A DNA stretch of 31,606 nucleotides from Verrucolacustris sp044348085 (GCA_044348085.1 JBIKTM010000022.1:1-31606), one strand, 5' to 3'. Positions 8,961 to 18,289 are shown, counted from the first letter of the stretch. Numbers and translations are program-made. Notes: generated from the letters alone by a model not told the origin.

Positions 8961-10532
8961 TTAATAGACCACGGTCGGGACCCCGTCTTTCCACTTCACC
9001 TCCCAGAAGCGGATGAAGTTTCCAAAGCTTTTCCACTCAAAGGCGGAAAAGATGGTCCGCTCCTCCTGCCCCACAACCTCCCAACCGGACCACAAACCCG
9101 GAGCTGGCCAGCGGAACGGAATTTCTTCCCACGGGCCCGTCTTCGGATTTGCCGCGCGTAGCAACTTCTTTCCATGGGCACTCGAAATGAACATATAGTA
9201 GGAGCCGCCATGCTCAAAAACTCTTGGGCTCTCTGGCTCTTTGAAGGTAACCACCGCCGGACCCAGATCTTTCCACTCGCTCAGATTTTTCGAAGAAGCC
9301 AGCGCAATGGCTCCTTTCCCTTCTTTGGTGGTGACCATCGTGAAGAGAAGAAATTCATCTCCATACCTGATGACATGGGAATCGCGACAGTCGATCCAGC
9401 CGTCCGGCCGGCGCTCCGCCCACTCTGGTGCTTGGTAAACCGGATTTCCGGGATGACGCTTCCACTCAAAAAGATCCTTACTGGTAGCCAGCCCGACCGT
9501 TTGCTTACCCGGAACCCGGTCGTCAAAGCCAGTGTAGAACATGTAATAGAGTCCATCGTGCTGGATGATCGATGGAGCGGAAACCACCATTCCTTCCCAG
9601 CTTTGCGGCACGGCATCAAGGATCCGTGGATGGTGCTGCCAAGTCTTGAGGTCCTTAGAAGTTGCGTGCCCAAAAGCCTTTTCGTTGCCCGGCTCAAACC
9701 ACTGCTGAACCTTGCCGGCGTTCCCCACGTTGTAAAAAAGATGGAAGGTGTCGCCCTCGAGAAAAACATAATAGTCCTTCATATACTCCCCTTCCCGCGA
9801 AAACTCCCCCACCGCATGGCCCGGTCGGCTGGCAATCACCGGCAGGGGAGCGGTGACCTCCGCCGGTTTGGCCTCTCCGCTTTTTTCGGATAAAAATACC
9901 AGTCCACCGATAGCAGCCACCCCCTTGTCCGGATTTAGACGAAGGGAAAGTTCCGCCCCCTCACGGAGGTCACGCAGATCCCAAAAAAGCCAGTCTGGAT
10001 ATCCGTTGGGTTGCAAGCGAAGCGAAGTGACACCCTCCCCATTCAAGGCGAGCGTCACCGTGCGGGACACGTAATCGGAGGATCCGAGGTTGTCCACCAG
10101 CACGGCCAGTCGCAGCACCTTGGGTGCATCTTTCCCAATACGAACGGTCAGCAGTTCGGTTTCTCCTTCCGCTCCCGACCGAGTCAACGTTCCGGCAATG
10201 TTACCCTTACCATCCGGAGCCGGCACCGGCACATAAGCGGAAAATCTGGCAACCTTGGCTACGGCATCCACCGCCACCCCGGCGATATACGTCGGAAGAC
10301 TTTCCAGTCGGTTCGAGGTGTCGCCGGAATTCTCCGACAACTTTTCGCTGCCAAAAAATATCCATCCGTTCACCCGATTGTCTTTTCCAAGATCTGGGGA
10401 AGCATGGGAGGAGTCGCCTGCAACAAACCACTCCGCCTTGTCTTCGAGGATGCCGGAGGATTCCGTGGCACGGGCCAAACTCAGCCCTAGAAGCAAACCC
10501 GACAACAGACCGATTACACCTGCGTTTTTCAA
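8961..10532 (-). CDS. Exported five-bladed beta-propeller glycosidase (GH43/GH32/GH117-like)
   Basis: 523 residues. The start is a TTG at 10532 that overlaps the GPH transporter stop (TTGA), and a signal peptide follows at once (KNAGVIGLLSGLLLGLSLARA). Residues about 25-215 form a beta-rich module with no motif I recognise. From about 240 to the end the repeated blade pattern of GH32/43/68/117/130 propellers is clear: DTFHLFYN, GHATSKDLKTWQHH, GLYYMFYTGF, VGLATSKDLFEWKRH, DEFLLFTMV, IALASSKNLSEWKDLG and GSYYMFIS. Candidate catalytic residues are Asp in CRDSHVIRYGD (about D384) and Glu in KEPESPRVFEHGG (about E434), positions matching the RDP-like and E blades of GH32/43. The exact family and substrate cannot be fixed by eye. 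Its place directly after the symporter suggests it acts on the same glycoside. Confidence 0.83.
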   Translation of the reverse strand: MKNAGVIGLLSGLLLGLSLARATESSGILEDKAEWFVAGDSSHASPDLGKDNRVNGWIFFGSEKLSENSGDTSNRLESLPTYIAGVAVDAVAKVARFSAYVPVPAPDGKGNIAGTLTRSGAEGETELLTVRIGKDAPKVLRLAVLVDNLGSSDYVSRTVTLALNGEGVTSLRLQPNGYPDWLFWDLRDLREGAELSLRLNPDKGVAAIGGLVFLSEKSGEAKPAEVTAPLPVIASRPGHAVGEFSREGEYMKDYYVFLEGDTFHLFYNVGNAGKVQQWFEPGNEKAFGHATSKDLKTWQHHPRILDAVPQSWEGMVVSAPSIIQHDGLYYMFYTGFDDRVPGKQTVGLATSKDLFEWKRHPGNPVYQAPEWAERRPDGWIDCRDSHVIRYGDEFLLFTMVTTKEGKGAIALASSKNLSEWKDLGPAVVTFKEPESPRVFEHGGSYYMFISSAHGKKLLRAANPKTGPWEEIPFRWPAPGLWSGWEVVGQEERTIFSAFEWKSFGNFIRFWEVKWKDGVPTVVY

Positions 10533-11965
10533 GCGGAGTGCATCCTGCCGCGCCGACGTTCCAACTCTTCTCGGATCTGGTAGGCGCGATCCTCGGAGAT
10601 GGGGTAAAGCCAGGTCAGTCCGATGGCGGCGAGTACCGCGACCGCCGGCACCCCGATATCGATCAGCCGCATGGAAAGGATGGTAGCGGGGCTCTGGCTC
10701 GCACCCAGCGCCTGATCAAATCCCGTAAGGTTGAGGAGGATCCCCGAAAGCGCAAAAGCAAGAGTGCTGCCTACTTTCATCACCCAGGCATACATGGCGT
10801 TGAGTGTCCCCTCGTTTCGGTTGCCCGTATTCAGCTCATGCAGATCACATACATCCGCCAGCATTGAGGCGGTTAGAGTCCAGAGGGCGCTGAAACCAAA
10901 AGCGATCAAAAGAGGCGGTAGGAGAAAAAGAAGCGGCTGGGCCGGGGTGTAGCAGAACCATTTGATGAGATTCCCGGTCAAGGCAGCCACCAGTGCCAAG
11001 ACAAGCGTATGGCGCTTGCCCATCCGGGTGGCCACCAGACTAATCAAGGGAATAAAAAAAAGACTGCCCACCTGCCACACCGTCCCGCCCCACCCGGAGA
11101 GGATTGAAGCGGCCGACTCGTTCCCCCCGTGGATAAAATAGATGGCAAGATAAGTCGGAAGACTGCTGATGCTGAAAATTCCCAGGCACATAAAAAAGAC
11201 AGCACTTCCAAGAATGAGAAAGGCGCGGTTTCCCAAAACGGCCCGGATTTGGGGCCAAACCGGTTCGGAGGCCTGCTTAGCCTGCCCTGCAGTTTGCTTT
11301 TCCCGGCACAGCCACACCGAAAGCAGAGCCAATCCAGTCATCAGACCAGCAAGGCCAGCCGAAACCCAGCGCGTCCCAGTGATGGTGTCCGGAAAACACG
11401 GGAGCTTGATCAGTGCATATAACCAAGAAAGCAGGATGGCGGCAGCCGCGCTTGTGAAAGCATAAGTGGCCATGAGCCTCGTGCGCTCATGATAGTCCGC
11501 CGTCATCGAGAGTCCGATCGCGCCCCAAGGAACGGCGAACAGGGACATAAAGAGGTAAAAGACCGTGGAGAAGAAAAGAAAATACCAGAATTTTCCCATT
11601 TCGCTCCCCCCGGCTGGCATCCACCACAGCACGATAAAAAAGACTCCAGCACCTAACGCCCCAGCCACCATAAATGGTTTCCGCCTTCCCCAACGCGAAC
11701 GGAAGTTATCCGACCAGGTTCCGATCAGGGGATCCAATAAAGCATCCACCGCCCGCGGAAGGGCGAGAAGTAGCCCTACGAGAAAAGGGTTCATCCCCAT
11801 GCCGATGTTGAGGACGATGTTGCCCAAATTCCCGATGGCGTTACCCATGAGGGTATAGGCCATGCCGCCGGACGAGTAGCCGGCCTTCTCACGGATCGGC
11901 AGCCGGTCCTCAGGATTTGTCTGGTGGTGCTTAGCGGCAGAGGTGGCGGCAGGGCTAGAACTCAT
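10529..11965 (-). CDS. GPH-family sugar:cation symporter (MFS)
   Basis: 478 residues with about 12 hydrophobic segments. The glycoside-pentoside-hexuronide signature is intact: DALLDPLIGTWSDNFRSRWG followed by RRKPF (residues about 75-97), as in MelB, XynB-type and YihO-type symporters. It imports small glycosides or sugars with a cation across the inner membrane. A polar N-terminal tail of about 28 residues precedes the first helix. It is the first gene of the minus-strand glycosidase run and its stop overlaps the TTG start of the propeller gene, implying coupled translation. It diverges from the GH78 rhamnosidase gene across a 227-bp spacer. Together with the cytoplasmic GH78 this suggests uptake of intact rhamnosylated glycosides, which is inference. 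Confidence 0.93.
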   Translation of the reverse strand: MSSSPAATSAAKHHQTNPEDRLPIREKAGYSSGGMAYTLMGNAIGNLGNIVLNIGMGMNPFLVGLLLALPRAVDALLDPLIGTWSDNFRSRWGRRKPFMVAGALGAGVFFIVLWWMPAGGSEMGKFWYFLFFSTVFYLFMSLFAVPWGAIGLSMTADYHERTRLMATYAFTSAAAAILLSWLYALIKLPCFPDTITGTRWVSAGLAGLMTGLALLSVWLCREKQTAGQAKQASEPVWPQIRAVLGNRAFLILGSAVFFMCLGIFSISSLPTYLAIYFIHGGNESAASILSGWGGTVWQVGSLFFIPLISLVATRMGKRHTLVLALVAALTGNLIKWFCYTPAQPLLFLLPPLLIAFGFSALWTLTASMLADVCDLHELNTGNRNEGTLNAMYAWVMKVGSTLAFALSGILLNLTGFDQALGASQSPATILSMRLIDIGVPAVAVLAAIGLTWLYPISEDRAYQIREELERRRGRMHSA

Positions 11966-12192
11966 GAAAAGAAATTGGATAATAGGGGGAAGAGATAAAT
12001 GAATACTGGCAACAATCCATACTTTCAGACGAGGGCAAAAACAACCTTCGGACAGGTGTCACACTTATCCGTGGAGATGCCATCGACAAAATTTCAAATC
12101 ACTATCAGGCCCAGGGTCCTTAAGATGGAATCACTGGCACCCAAACAAAGGCGTAGAAGACGCGCAAAGCCAACATAAAATCTTCTTATCTT
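11966..12192. promoter_or_regulatory. Divergent promoter region between GPH symporter and GH78 genes
   Basis: 227-bp spacer between two divergent genes, so it must carry both promoters. On the plus strand TAAAAT (12175-12180) lies 12 nt before the GH78 ATG, and no Shine-Dalgarno is visible. On the minus strand TATTAT lies about 20 nt before the symporter ATG. No palindrome like those of the rhamnose/fucose cluster was found here, so a different regulator, such as the AraC protein at 813-1721, may act. Individual promoter elements are uncertain. Confidence 0.4.
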
Positions 12193-14568
12193 ATGTCAGA
12201 GAACCAAGATTTTACCGTACTCTCAGGATCCAATGTTGAAATCGAAGCGTTTGGGGTTCCCGGTACAACTGGTCACTTCGCCGCTCCGCTAGCTCATCCG
12301 CCCACCGTCCGAATGGCGCATGAGGCATTCTGGATTGCTGCTCCGCCTAGGGACAAAGATCTTCACGTAGGCTTTGTTGCGGACTTTCGGTTGGCTCGGG
12401 ATGGCGAAGTGCGCCTGCGTGTCATTGCACCCGCGGCTTACCGCCTCATGGTCAATGACCAGGAACTCGCGTGGGGTCCACTGCGTTTTGCTCCTTCCAT
12501 GCCCGAATACCAGGAGTGTCGGATCACGCTTCCCGCAGGATTGCACCGCGCCAGCCTTCACGTCATTCACGAGGGCCTGACAACGCGCCTGGCCGCCAAG
12601 ATGCCAGGGTTCGCGTGGGTGGACATTGCGGGCGAGCTCGAGACGCCGCCGGTTTGGTTCGGACGTCACTTGCACGAATATCTCTCCACGGGCCTGCGGG
12701 TGAGTCCGCTGCAAGGATGGATGGAATGGACACAGCACCCGAAAGCGGGCGCATGGAAAACGGAAGACCCCGCGCGCGACCAAGGTTGGTCAAAGACGGT
12801 GCCAGTTCCTGGACTTGATGAAATCCTCGGACCGGCGCGCGAATCTCTGCTGCAGTTACCGAAGTGGCCGTCGATTGTGCCGAAAGAAACGGCACAGGGA
12901 AATTTCCGCGATATCTTCACTGGATACCGTTTCGATGATCCTGCTGTCGCATTCATAACCTCAGATCCCTCACCTGAAGCGGCGGAGGGAATCGACGGGA
13001 CTTGGATGCGTTTCGATCTTGGTCGCATTCGCCTTGGCACACTGGAATTTGATATCATTGCCGACCAAGCCGGTGAAGCCACCATTGCCTACGCGGAAAA
13101 ATTGGGCCCAGACGGACGCCCCCTCCCGGTGGTCGCGCTCTCCACCGGACCCACGCGCTTCCTGCAGAAGTTCGCTTTTGGTCCGGGCACCACGCAGATC
13201 AGACCGCTGCAAAGCCTTGGGGGAAGATACCTCGAGGTCCGTTTGGCCTGCCCGGCCAAAGCGGAGATCGGCAACGTGCGTTTCCGGGAGCGCGACTATC
13301 TCGGCGAGCCGGCAGGCCGCCTCACCTTGCACGACGAAAAACTCGACCGCATTTGGAAAACCGGACTCGAAACGATGCGCGCGTCGACCGAAGACTCGTC
13401 AGTCGACTCGGTGCGCGAGCGGGGCGAGTGGACCGGCGACAACGCACTGGCCGGAGTGGAATTGCTTTCGACGGGTTGGAACAACCTCGCACCGGCGCGC
13501 CGCGCGCTCTACCACGCTGCAGCCTCCGCGCGCGAGGACGGCATGGTCGCGGGCTGCGGCCCCGGAGAGCTGATCTATCTCGGGACCTACGCTGCCCAAT
13601 GGGTCAACTCGTGTTTGCGCTGCGCTGAACTGGAAGGCAGCACGGAACTGCTCGTTGATCTCGAAGCCCCAGCGCGTCGCAATGTCGAGGCGCTGCTCGC
13701 TTGCATCGAACCCGATGGAAAGCACCGCCTTCCTTGGGGATTCGTCGACTGGGGTTACATTCCGGTCAAAGGAGAAATTGAAATCCCGGTGCTCGCGCAC
13801 GTGGTTTACGCGGTCGACGCATGGGTGCGCTGGCAACGACTTCTCGGAAAGAAAGACACAGCATTCTACGCAGAGCGGGCCGACCAACTTCGCGATGTCA
13901 TAAAACAGGCCATCGCACGCAAAACTTCGGAATACCATGCCGCCGTCCTCGCCGAACGTGTCGGAGCAATGGACAGGAATCTCGCCGTCGCAATTACCCT
14001 CAATCAACTACGCAGTTCCTTCCCTTGCCATCCCGAAGGCAAGCGTCTGCGCGATCCGACCCAAGCGTCCTCTGATGTGGCCACGCCCTACTTCACCAAC
14101 TACTCGATCGATCTCCTGCTCCAAGCGGGCATGGTGGATGAGGCGATCGAAATCTGGCATAAATCCTGGGGCTGGATGCTGGAGATAGGTGCCCAAACAT
14201 GGTTCGAAGTTTTCGATGAGCGCTGGAGCCAGTGCCACTACTGGGCGGGTTCTCCTACGTGGCAAATGACCCGCCGCATCCTCGGAGCCGACTCCACACT
14301 CCACGAAGGCCGCCCTGTCATACGCCTTGCCGTCCATCCCGGAAAATTGCAACGCGCGGAGGGACGCGTCGCCTTCCCCACTGTGGGTTGGGCCGACATC
14401 GGGTGGCGCCGTGAGGGTAAGACGGTCATCTACCGGGTGGACTGCCCCGCACCCTGGACGCTGCTCAAAGCCAGTGCAACGATTGCTTGCCAAGCAGGCA
14501 CCACTGAATTGCGACTATCCTCGAATGGCATCGCTTTTGTTCCAGAGGAAAGTCAAAACCTCGTGTGA
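12193..14568 (+). CDS. Cytoplasmic GH78-type alpha-L-rhamnosidase
   Basis: 791 residues, no signal peptide. The N-terminal beta-sandwich region (about 40-370) includes LMVNDQELAWGPLRFAPSMP, as in the sugar-binding domains of GH78. The (alpha/alpha)6 catalytic domain (about 375-700) holds DSVRERGEWTGDNALAG (405-421), the equivalent of the D-x-x-x-R-E-R-x-x-W-x-G-D motif of GH78 that carries the general acid. It also holds WFEVFDERWSQCHYWAGSPTWQ (669-690) with the Glu (about E672) that fits the base. A C-terminal sandwich with VHPGKLQRAEGRVAFPTVGW closes the protein. It releases terminal alpha-L-rhamnose from glycosides by inversion. Lack of export signal, and divergence from the GPH symporter, fit intracellular cleavage of imported rhamnosides feeding the nearby rhamnose-type pathway. 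It ends 13 bp from the convergent GH99-like gene. Residue roles are by analogy. Confidence 0.88.
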   Translation: MSENQDFTVLSGSNVEIEAFGVPGTTGHFAAPLAHPPTVRMAHEAFWIAAPPRDKDLHVGFVADFRLARDGEVRLRVIAPAAYRLMVNDQELAWGPLRFAPSMPEYQECRITLPAGLHRASLHVIHEGLTTRLAAKMPGFAWVDIAGELETPPVWFGRHLHEYLSTGLRVSPLQGWMEWTQHPKAGAWKTEDPARDQGWSKTVPVPGLDEILGPARESLLQLPKWPSIVPKETAQGNFRDIFTGYRFDDPAVAFITSDPSPEAAEGIDGTWMRFDLGRIRLGTLEFDIIADQAGEATIAYAEKLGPDGRPLPVVALSTGPTRFLQKFAFGPGTTQIRPLQSLGGRYLEVRLACPAKAEIGNVRFRERDYLGEPAGRLTLHDEKLDRIWKTGLETMRASTEDSSVDSVRERGEWTGDNALAGVELLSTGWNNLAPARRALYHAAASAREDGMVAGCGPGELIYLGTYAAQWVNSCLRCAELEGSTELLVDLEAPARRNVEALLACIEPDGKHRLPWGFVDWGYIPVKGEIEIPVLAHVVYAVDAWVRWQRLLGKKDTAFYAERADQLRDVIKQAIARKTSEYHAAVLAERVGAMDRNLAVAITLNQLRSSFPCHPEGKRLRDPTQASSDVATPYFTNYSIDLLLQAGMVDEAIEIWHKSWGWMLEIGAQTWFEVFDERWSQCHYWAGSPTWQMTRRILGADSTLHEGRPVIRLAVHPGKLQRAEGRVAFPTVGWADIGWRREGKTVIYRVDCPAPWTLLKASATIACQAGTTELRLSSNGIAFVPEESQNLV

Positions 14569-14581
14569 TGTATCTCCTAAA

Positions 14582-16417
14582 TCACTTTTCAGAAACAAAT
14601 TGCGGCGTGGCGTAGCGGAAACGGAAACGCCCGATCGGAGCGGTGTCGCCATCGGTGTAGAACACAGAAAGATCATCCGCCAGAGGGAGCGCGATGTTGT
14701 CCAACCACTTGAAATCGAACTGAACCGGATCATCGTTCAGCTTAAGCAATGTGCGCGGCACGGCCAAGTGCATCTGGTTGCCTTGCATCCGGAACCTGAT
14801 GTCCGCCGCCTTCAGCCAGTTCTGGCCGCCGTTGTTTTTCTCCAGCAGCGCGCCGTCTTTGCCCGGCGCGACGCGGTTGACGACGTAATCGTAGCCGCTC
14901 CACGTGTGATGTGTCGGGTTTCCGGTTCGGATGAGCAAGGTCATCCAGTTCGGATCAGTCTGCGGCGTGATCGGCTTTTCCGTCCGGACGTAGAAGTAAA
15001 AGTAGTCCTTGTCGCGAGCCACTTTCATCGACAGCAGGCTGTTGCGGCCTGTTTTGTTGATATAACGCAGGCCGTCCTGCCCACGCCAGATTTTCCCATC
15101 CCCCTTGAAGGCCGGGGTGGACGGAGTGATGCGGGTTTTGGACGCACGGCCCCAACCGTCGTGGTCGCGGTGGATCGTGTTGCCCGTATGCCCGAGAAAT
15201 TCCGGGCCAATGTCGTTCCACTGATCGAAGGAGCCAGCGATGTCGATCGTTTTGGGCGCCGTGGCCACGGGAATTTCTGGAGCGCCCTTGTAGCGCCGTA
15301 TGTTGGCGATGGCTTGGTAGTAATAGTTGTCCCCGAAGCCACCCTTGAGCGGCTCAATGTCGCGACTGAATTCCTCGTTGAACATGTCGCATAGTGAATA
15401 GTGTAACTGGAAAGAATCCCCCAGTCCGGCGAGCCATTCATTCCAGGAGGTGATCATGACGAACTTCGGATCGACCTTGAGCACTCGGTCCCATTGCTCC
15501 TGGAAGTTGAGCCCGCGTTGGACGGCGCCGAGGGACGAGTCTTTCCGGCTCTCGTGAAACCCGCGCCCGCGGGCTTCGCCGGTCTGCATCATTTCTAGTG
15601 CACCCGTCTGCCAATGCATGTTTTGTGCAGGCGAGACATTCATTTGCTCAGCCACCTTAGGGTCTTCGGTAAAACCGTATGTTTGGGGGTAGACGTTCTC
15701 CCAGTGCCAGGCATAGGGGGTGTTTTTGTATGGCGGTTTACCCGGCCATGCTGCTTCCCGAATGGTGAAAAACTCCTTCACCTCGGGATCAGGGGCGGCC
15801 ATGCCCATCAGCAGCGGCTTGCCGTCCCACATGAACCAAAGGTCACGGAAGCACCCCGGCTTATAGAACTTTTCAAGCAACTCCATGGAGGTTTTTCCAA
15901 CGACGCGCGACGCAAAGAAAAAGAATTTGGGCGGGTGCCCGCCTTCTTTATGAATCTCTTCCATTACGGTGAACAGTTTACGATAAATGTCCTCGTAGAT
16001 CTCTCCGTTGCTGGCGTCGAGGGCTAGGGCATCCACCCCTGCGTCGGAAAGCAGTTTCATATGACGACGGATGACCCATGAGTCAGTCTGTTTGTAGTAA
16101 CCGAACAACGGCTCGCCCCAATAAACCATATGCCACGTCTTCGGCCCACGGTGCGGAAAATTCGGAGCGTTTGGCGCGTCGGGATGCTCTGCTAGAATTT
16201 TTGTCACATCATAAGGCCCATAACTGTATTCGTCGCCGGTCCAACCGAGGTAGTAGATCCCCACGAACCGGTCTTTCTTCGGCGGTCCGACTTCTGCGGC
16301 GAGCGGGAGTTCGCGACCCAGCGCGTCGGTCGCAGGCCATGGCACGCCGGGATTCACCGCAGCGGAGATCGTCCCCGCCGCCAGCCAAGCCGGTATCAAG
16401 GCGAGACAACATTTCAT
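14582..16417 (-). CDS. Exported GH99/GH71-like protein with C-terminal CBM9-like domain (paralog 1)
   Basis: 611 residues with signal peptide (MKCCLALIPAWLAAGTISAA). The mature N-terminus NPGVPWPATDALGRELPL leads into DRFVGIYYLGWTGDEYSYG, the start of a TIM-barrel-like fold of the GH99/GH71/WbsX type. The family motif SWNEW (323-328, Glu about 327) marks the likely catalytic region. HWENVYPQTYGF and VSPAQNMHW are further conserved stretches. Residues about 385-611 form a sugar-binding sandwich of CBM9 style (IDIAGSFDQWNDIGPEF; TGRNSLLSMKVARDKDYFYFYV; LHLAVPR-like strand; DFKWLDN). GH99 enzymes are endo-acting on alpha-mannosides, but this group is distant and its substrate is not known to me. 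It follows its paralog by only 6 bp and is surely co-transcribed with it. Function as a glycosidase is probable, specificity unknown. Confidence 0.8.
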   Translation of the reverse strand: MKCCLALIPAWLAAGTISAAVNPGVPWPATDALGRELPLAAEVGPPKKDRFVGIYYLGWTGDEYSYGPYDVTKILAEHPDAPNAPNFPHRGPKTWHMVYWGEPLFGYYKQTDSWVIRRHMKLLSDAGVDALALDASNGEIYEDIYRKLFTVMEEIHKEGGHPPKFFFFASRVVGKTSMELLEKFYKPGCFRDLWFMWDGKPLLMGMAAPDPEVKEFFTIREAAWPGKPPYKNTPYAWHWENVYPQTYGFTEDPKVAEQMNVSPAQNMHWQTGALEMMQTGEARGRGFHESRKDSSLGAVQRGLNFQEQWDRVLKVDPKFVMITSWNEWLAGLGDSFQLHYSLCDMFNEEFSRDIEPLKGGFGDNYYYQAIANIRRYKGAPEIPVATAPKTIDIAGSFDQWNDIGPEFLGHTGNTIHRDHDGWGRASKTRITPSTPAFKGDGKIWRGQDGLRYINKTGRNSLLSMKVARDKDYFYFYVRTEKPITPQTDPNWMTLLIRTGNPTHHTWSGYDYVVNRVAPGKDGALLEKNNGGQNWLKAADIRFRMQGNQMHLAVPRTLLKLNDDPVQFDFKWLDNIALPLADDLSVFYTDGDTAPIGRFRFRYATPQFVSEK

Positions 16418-16423
16418 AGGGCG

Positions 16424-18289
16424 TTACTTCGTAATGTAACGAAACCGGAAACGCCCGAGCGGCGCGGTGTCGCCTCCCTGATACAACACCGTCAGATCGT
16501 CCGGTAATTTAACGTTATCGATCCACTTAAAGTCGAAGGTCAGTGGATCAACAGTCAGGCGCTCGTTGCGATTCTCTGTGAGGGGGAAGAGAGCTGAGCG
16601 GGGCACGGCCAGATGCATCTGGTTCCCCTCCACCCGAAACTTGATATCCGCCGCCCGCAGCCAGTTCCAACCCCCGTTGTTTTTCTCTAGGAGCGCTCCG
16701 TATTTTCCTGGAGGGAGTCGGTTGACGATGAAATCATAGCCGTTCCACGAATGGTTGGCTGAGTTGCCCGTTCTAATCAGGAGCATCATCCAATTTGGAT
16801 CTGAGGTAGGAGTGATCTGTTTTTCCGTCTGCACATAAAAGTAAATGTATTCGTGGTCGCGACACACTTTCATGACCTGCAGACCATTCCGGCCCGTCGT
16901 GTTGGTATACCGCGGGCCTTCCTGCCCCTTCCAGGTGGTGCCATTCCCCTCGAAATCGGGATGCGCACCTTGGGTCCGAGTCTTGTGGGCCCGCCCGAAT
17001 CCGTCGAAATCGCGCGGGATCGTGTTGCCGACATGGCCCCGATACTCCGGGGTGACTTCCTTCCACTGGTCGAACGATCCATCCAACTCGATGATCCGCT
17101 TCTGCCCGCCAGCGGTGAAAGCTCCGGCGAGGGGAATCTCCGGCACTCCTTTGTACCTCCGGATGTTGGCGATGGCCTGATAGAAGAAATTGTCGCCGAA
17201 TCCGCCTTTCATCGGCTCAATGTCGCGACTGAACTCCTCATTGAAGCTGTCGCACTGTACCCAGGGGCTCTTCATACTATGAGTCAGTCCCGCGACCCAC
17301 TCATTCCAGGCCGTAATCATGACGAACTTCGGATCCACCTTCAGCGCTTGGTCCCACTGTTCCTGAAAGTTACGACCCTGCCGGATGGCTTCGATGGAAG
17401 GATCCTGTTTTCCTTTCGCAAAACCGCGTCCACGCGCCTTGCCGGTGTGCATGAGCTCCAGCGCGCCAGTTTCCCAATTCATATTTTGCGCCGGTGAGAC
17501 GTTCATCTGCTCAGCCACTTTGGGGTCTTGGGTGAAGCCGTAGGTCTGCGGATAGACGCTCTCCCAGTGCCAGGCATTGGGGGTATTCTTGTAAGGCGGA
17601 GTACCAGGCCAGAAGGCGGTGCGGAGCGTGAAATATTCCCGCACTTCGGGGCTGGCCGCATCCGGGTTGCAGAGCATGAGTGGCTTCCCTTCCCATCGGA
17701 ACCAGAGCTCGTCGTAACGGCCGGGTCGGTAGAATTTTTCCAACAACTGTTTGGCGGCATTGCCCATATCCGTGTTGAGCATGAATAGCAGCTGAGGAAC
17801 GCGACCTCCTTCCGCTCGGATCCGCAACAGCACGGGCAGGAATTGGTTAAGGACATTCTCATAAATCTCCGCGTTGGTGGCATCAAGAACCAGGGCGTCC
17901 ACCCCAGCATCGGCGAGCATGTGCATATGGCGGCGAATGACCCAGGGATCGGTCAGCTTATAGTAGCCAAACAGTGGTTCGCCCCAGTAGGCATAATGCC
18001 ACTCCTTCGGTCCTGTGTGCCGGAAGGTCGGGGTTGTCTGCATGTCCGGCTGATCAGCCAGGATTTTACTGATATCGTAGGGGCCGTAGCTGAATTCGTC
18101 CCCGGTCCAAGTGAGGTAGAAGATTCCGACAAACCGGTCTTTTTTAGGAGGGCCGACTTCGGCCGTCAGGGGCAGTTCCCTGCCCAGCGCGTCCGTGGCG
18201 GGCCATGGGACACCTGGATTGATTCCATCCGCCCCATGCCCCGTGGGCAGGAGGAGGACAAAAACCAAAAGGAACAAAATGCGGTTCAT
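16424..18289 (-). CDS. Exported GH99/GH71-like protein with C-terminal CBM9-like domain (paralog 2)
   Basis: 621 residues from ATG at 18289 (a GTG directly before it is also in frame). The signal peptide is MNRILFLLVFVLLLPTGHGA. It has the same architecture as the downstream gene: NPGVPWPATDALGRELPL, FVGIFYLTWTGDEFSYG, ITAWNEW (Glu about 330), then a CBM9-like domain from about 395 with IELDGSFDQWKEVTPEY. In a 30-residue block around the first barrel strand 23 positions are identical between the two by my count, so this is a tandem duplication that has diverged moderately. It has a longer insertion near the end (LFPLTENRNERLTVD). TATAAA 8 nt before the ATG (18298-18303 on the minus strand) is a possible -10. 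It leads the two-gene unit. Substrate unknown; differences between the copies may reflect two linkages. Confidence 0.8.
   Translation of the reverse strand: MNRILFLLVFVLLLPTGHGADGINPGVPWPATDALGRELPLTAEVGPPKKDRFVGIFYLTWTGDEFSYGPYDISKILADQPDMQTTPTFRHTGPKEWHYAYWGEPLFGYYKLTDPWVIRRHMHMLADAGVDALVLDATNAEIYENVLNQFLPVLLRIRAEGGRVPQLLFMLNTDMGNAAKQLLEKFYRPGRYDELWFRWEGKPLMLCNPDAASPEVREYFTLRTAFWPGTPPYKNTPNAWHWESVYPQTYGFTQDPKVAEQMNVSPAQNMNWETGALELMHTGKARGRGFAKGKQDPSIEAIRQGRNFQEQWDQALKVDPKFVMITAWNEWVAGLTHSMKSPWVQCDSFNEEFSRDIEPMKGGFGDNFFYQAIANIRRYKGVPEIPLAGAFTAGGQKRIIELDGSFDQWKEVTPEYRGHVGNTIPRDFDGFGRAHKTRTQGAHPDFEGNGTTWKGQEGPRYTNTTGRNGLQVMKVCRDHEYIYFYVQTEKQITPTSDPNWMMLLIRTGNSANHSWNGYDFIVNRLPPGKYGALLEKNNGGWNWLRAADIKFRVEGNQMHLAVPRSALFPLTENRNERLTVDPLTFDFKWIDNVKLPDDLTVLYQGGDTAPLGRFRFRYITK

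Noticed and set aside
14327..15394. Plus-strand open frame of 355 codons
   Set aside because: It overlaps the end of GH78 and lies antisense to the GH99-like gene; composition is that of a shadow frame.
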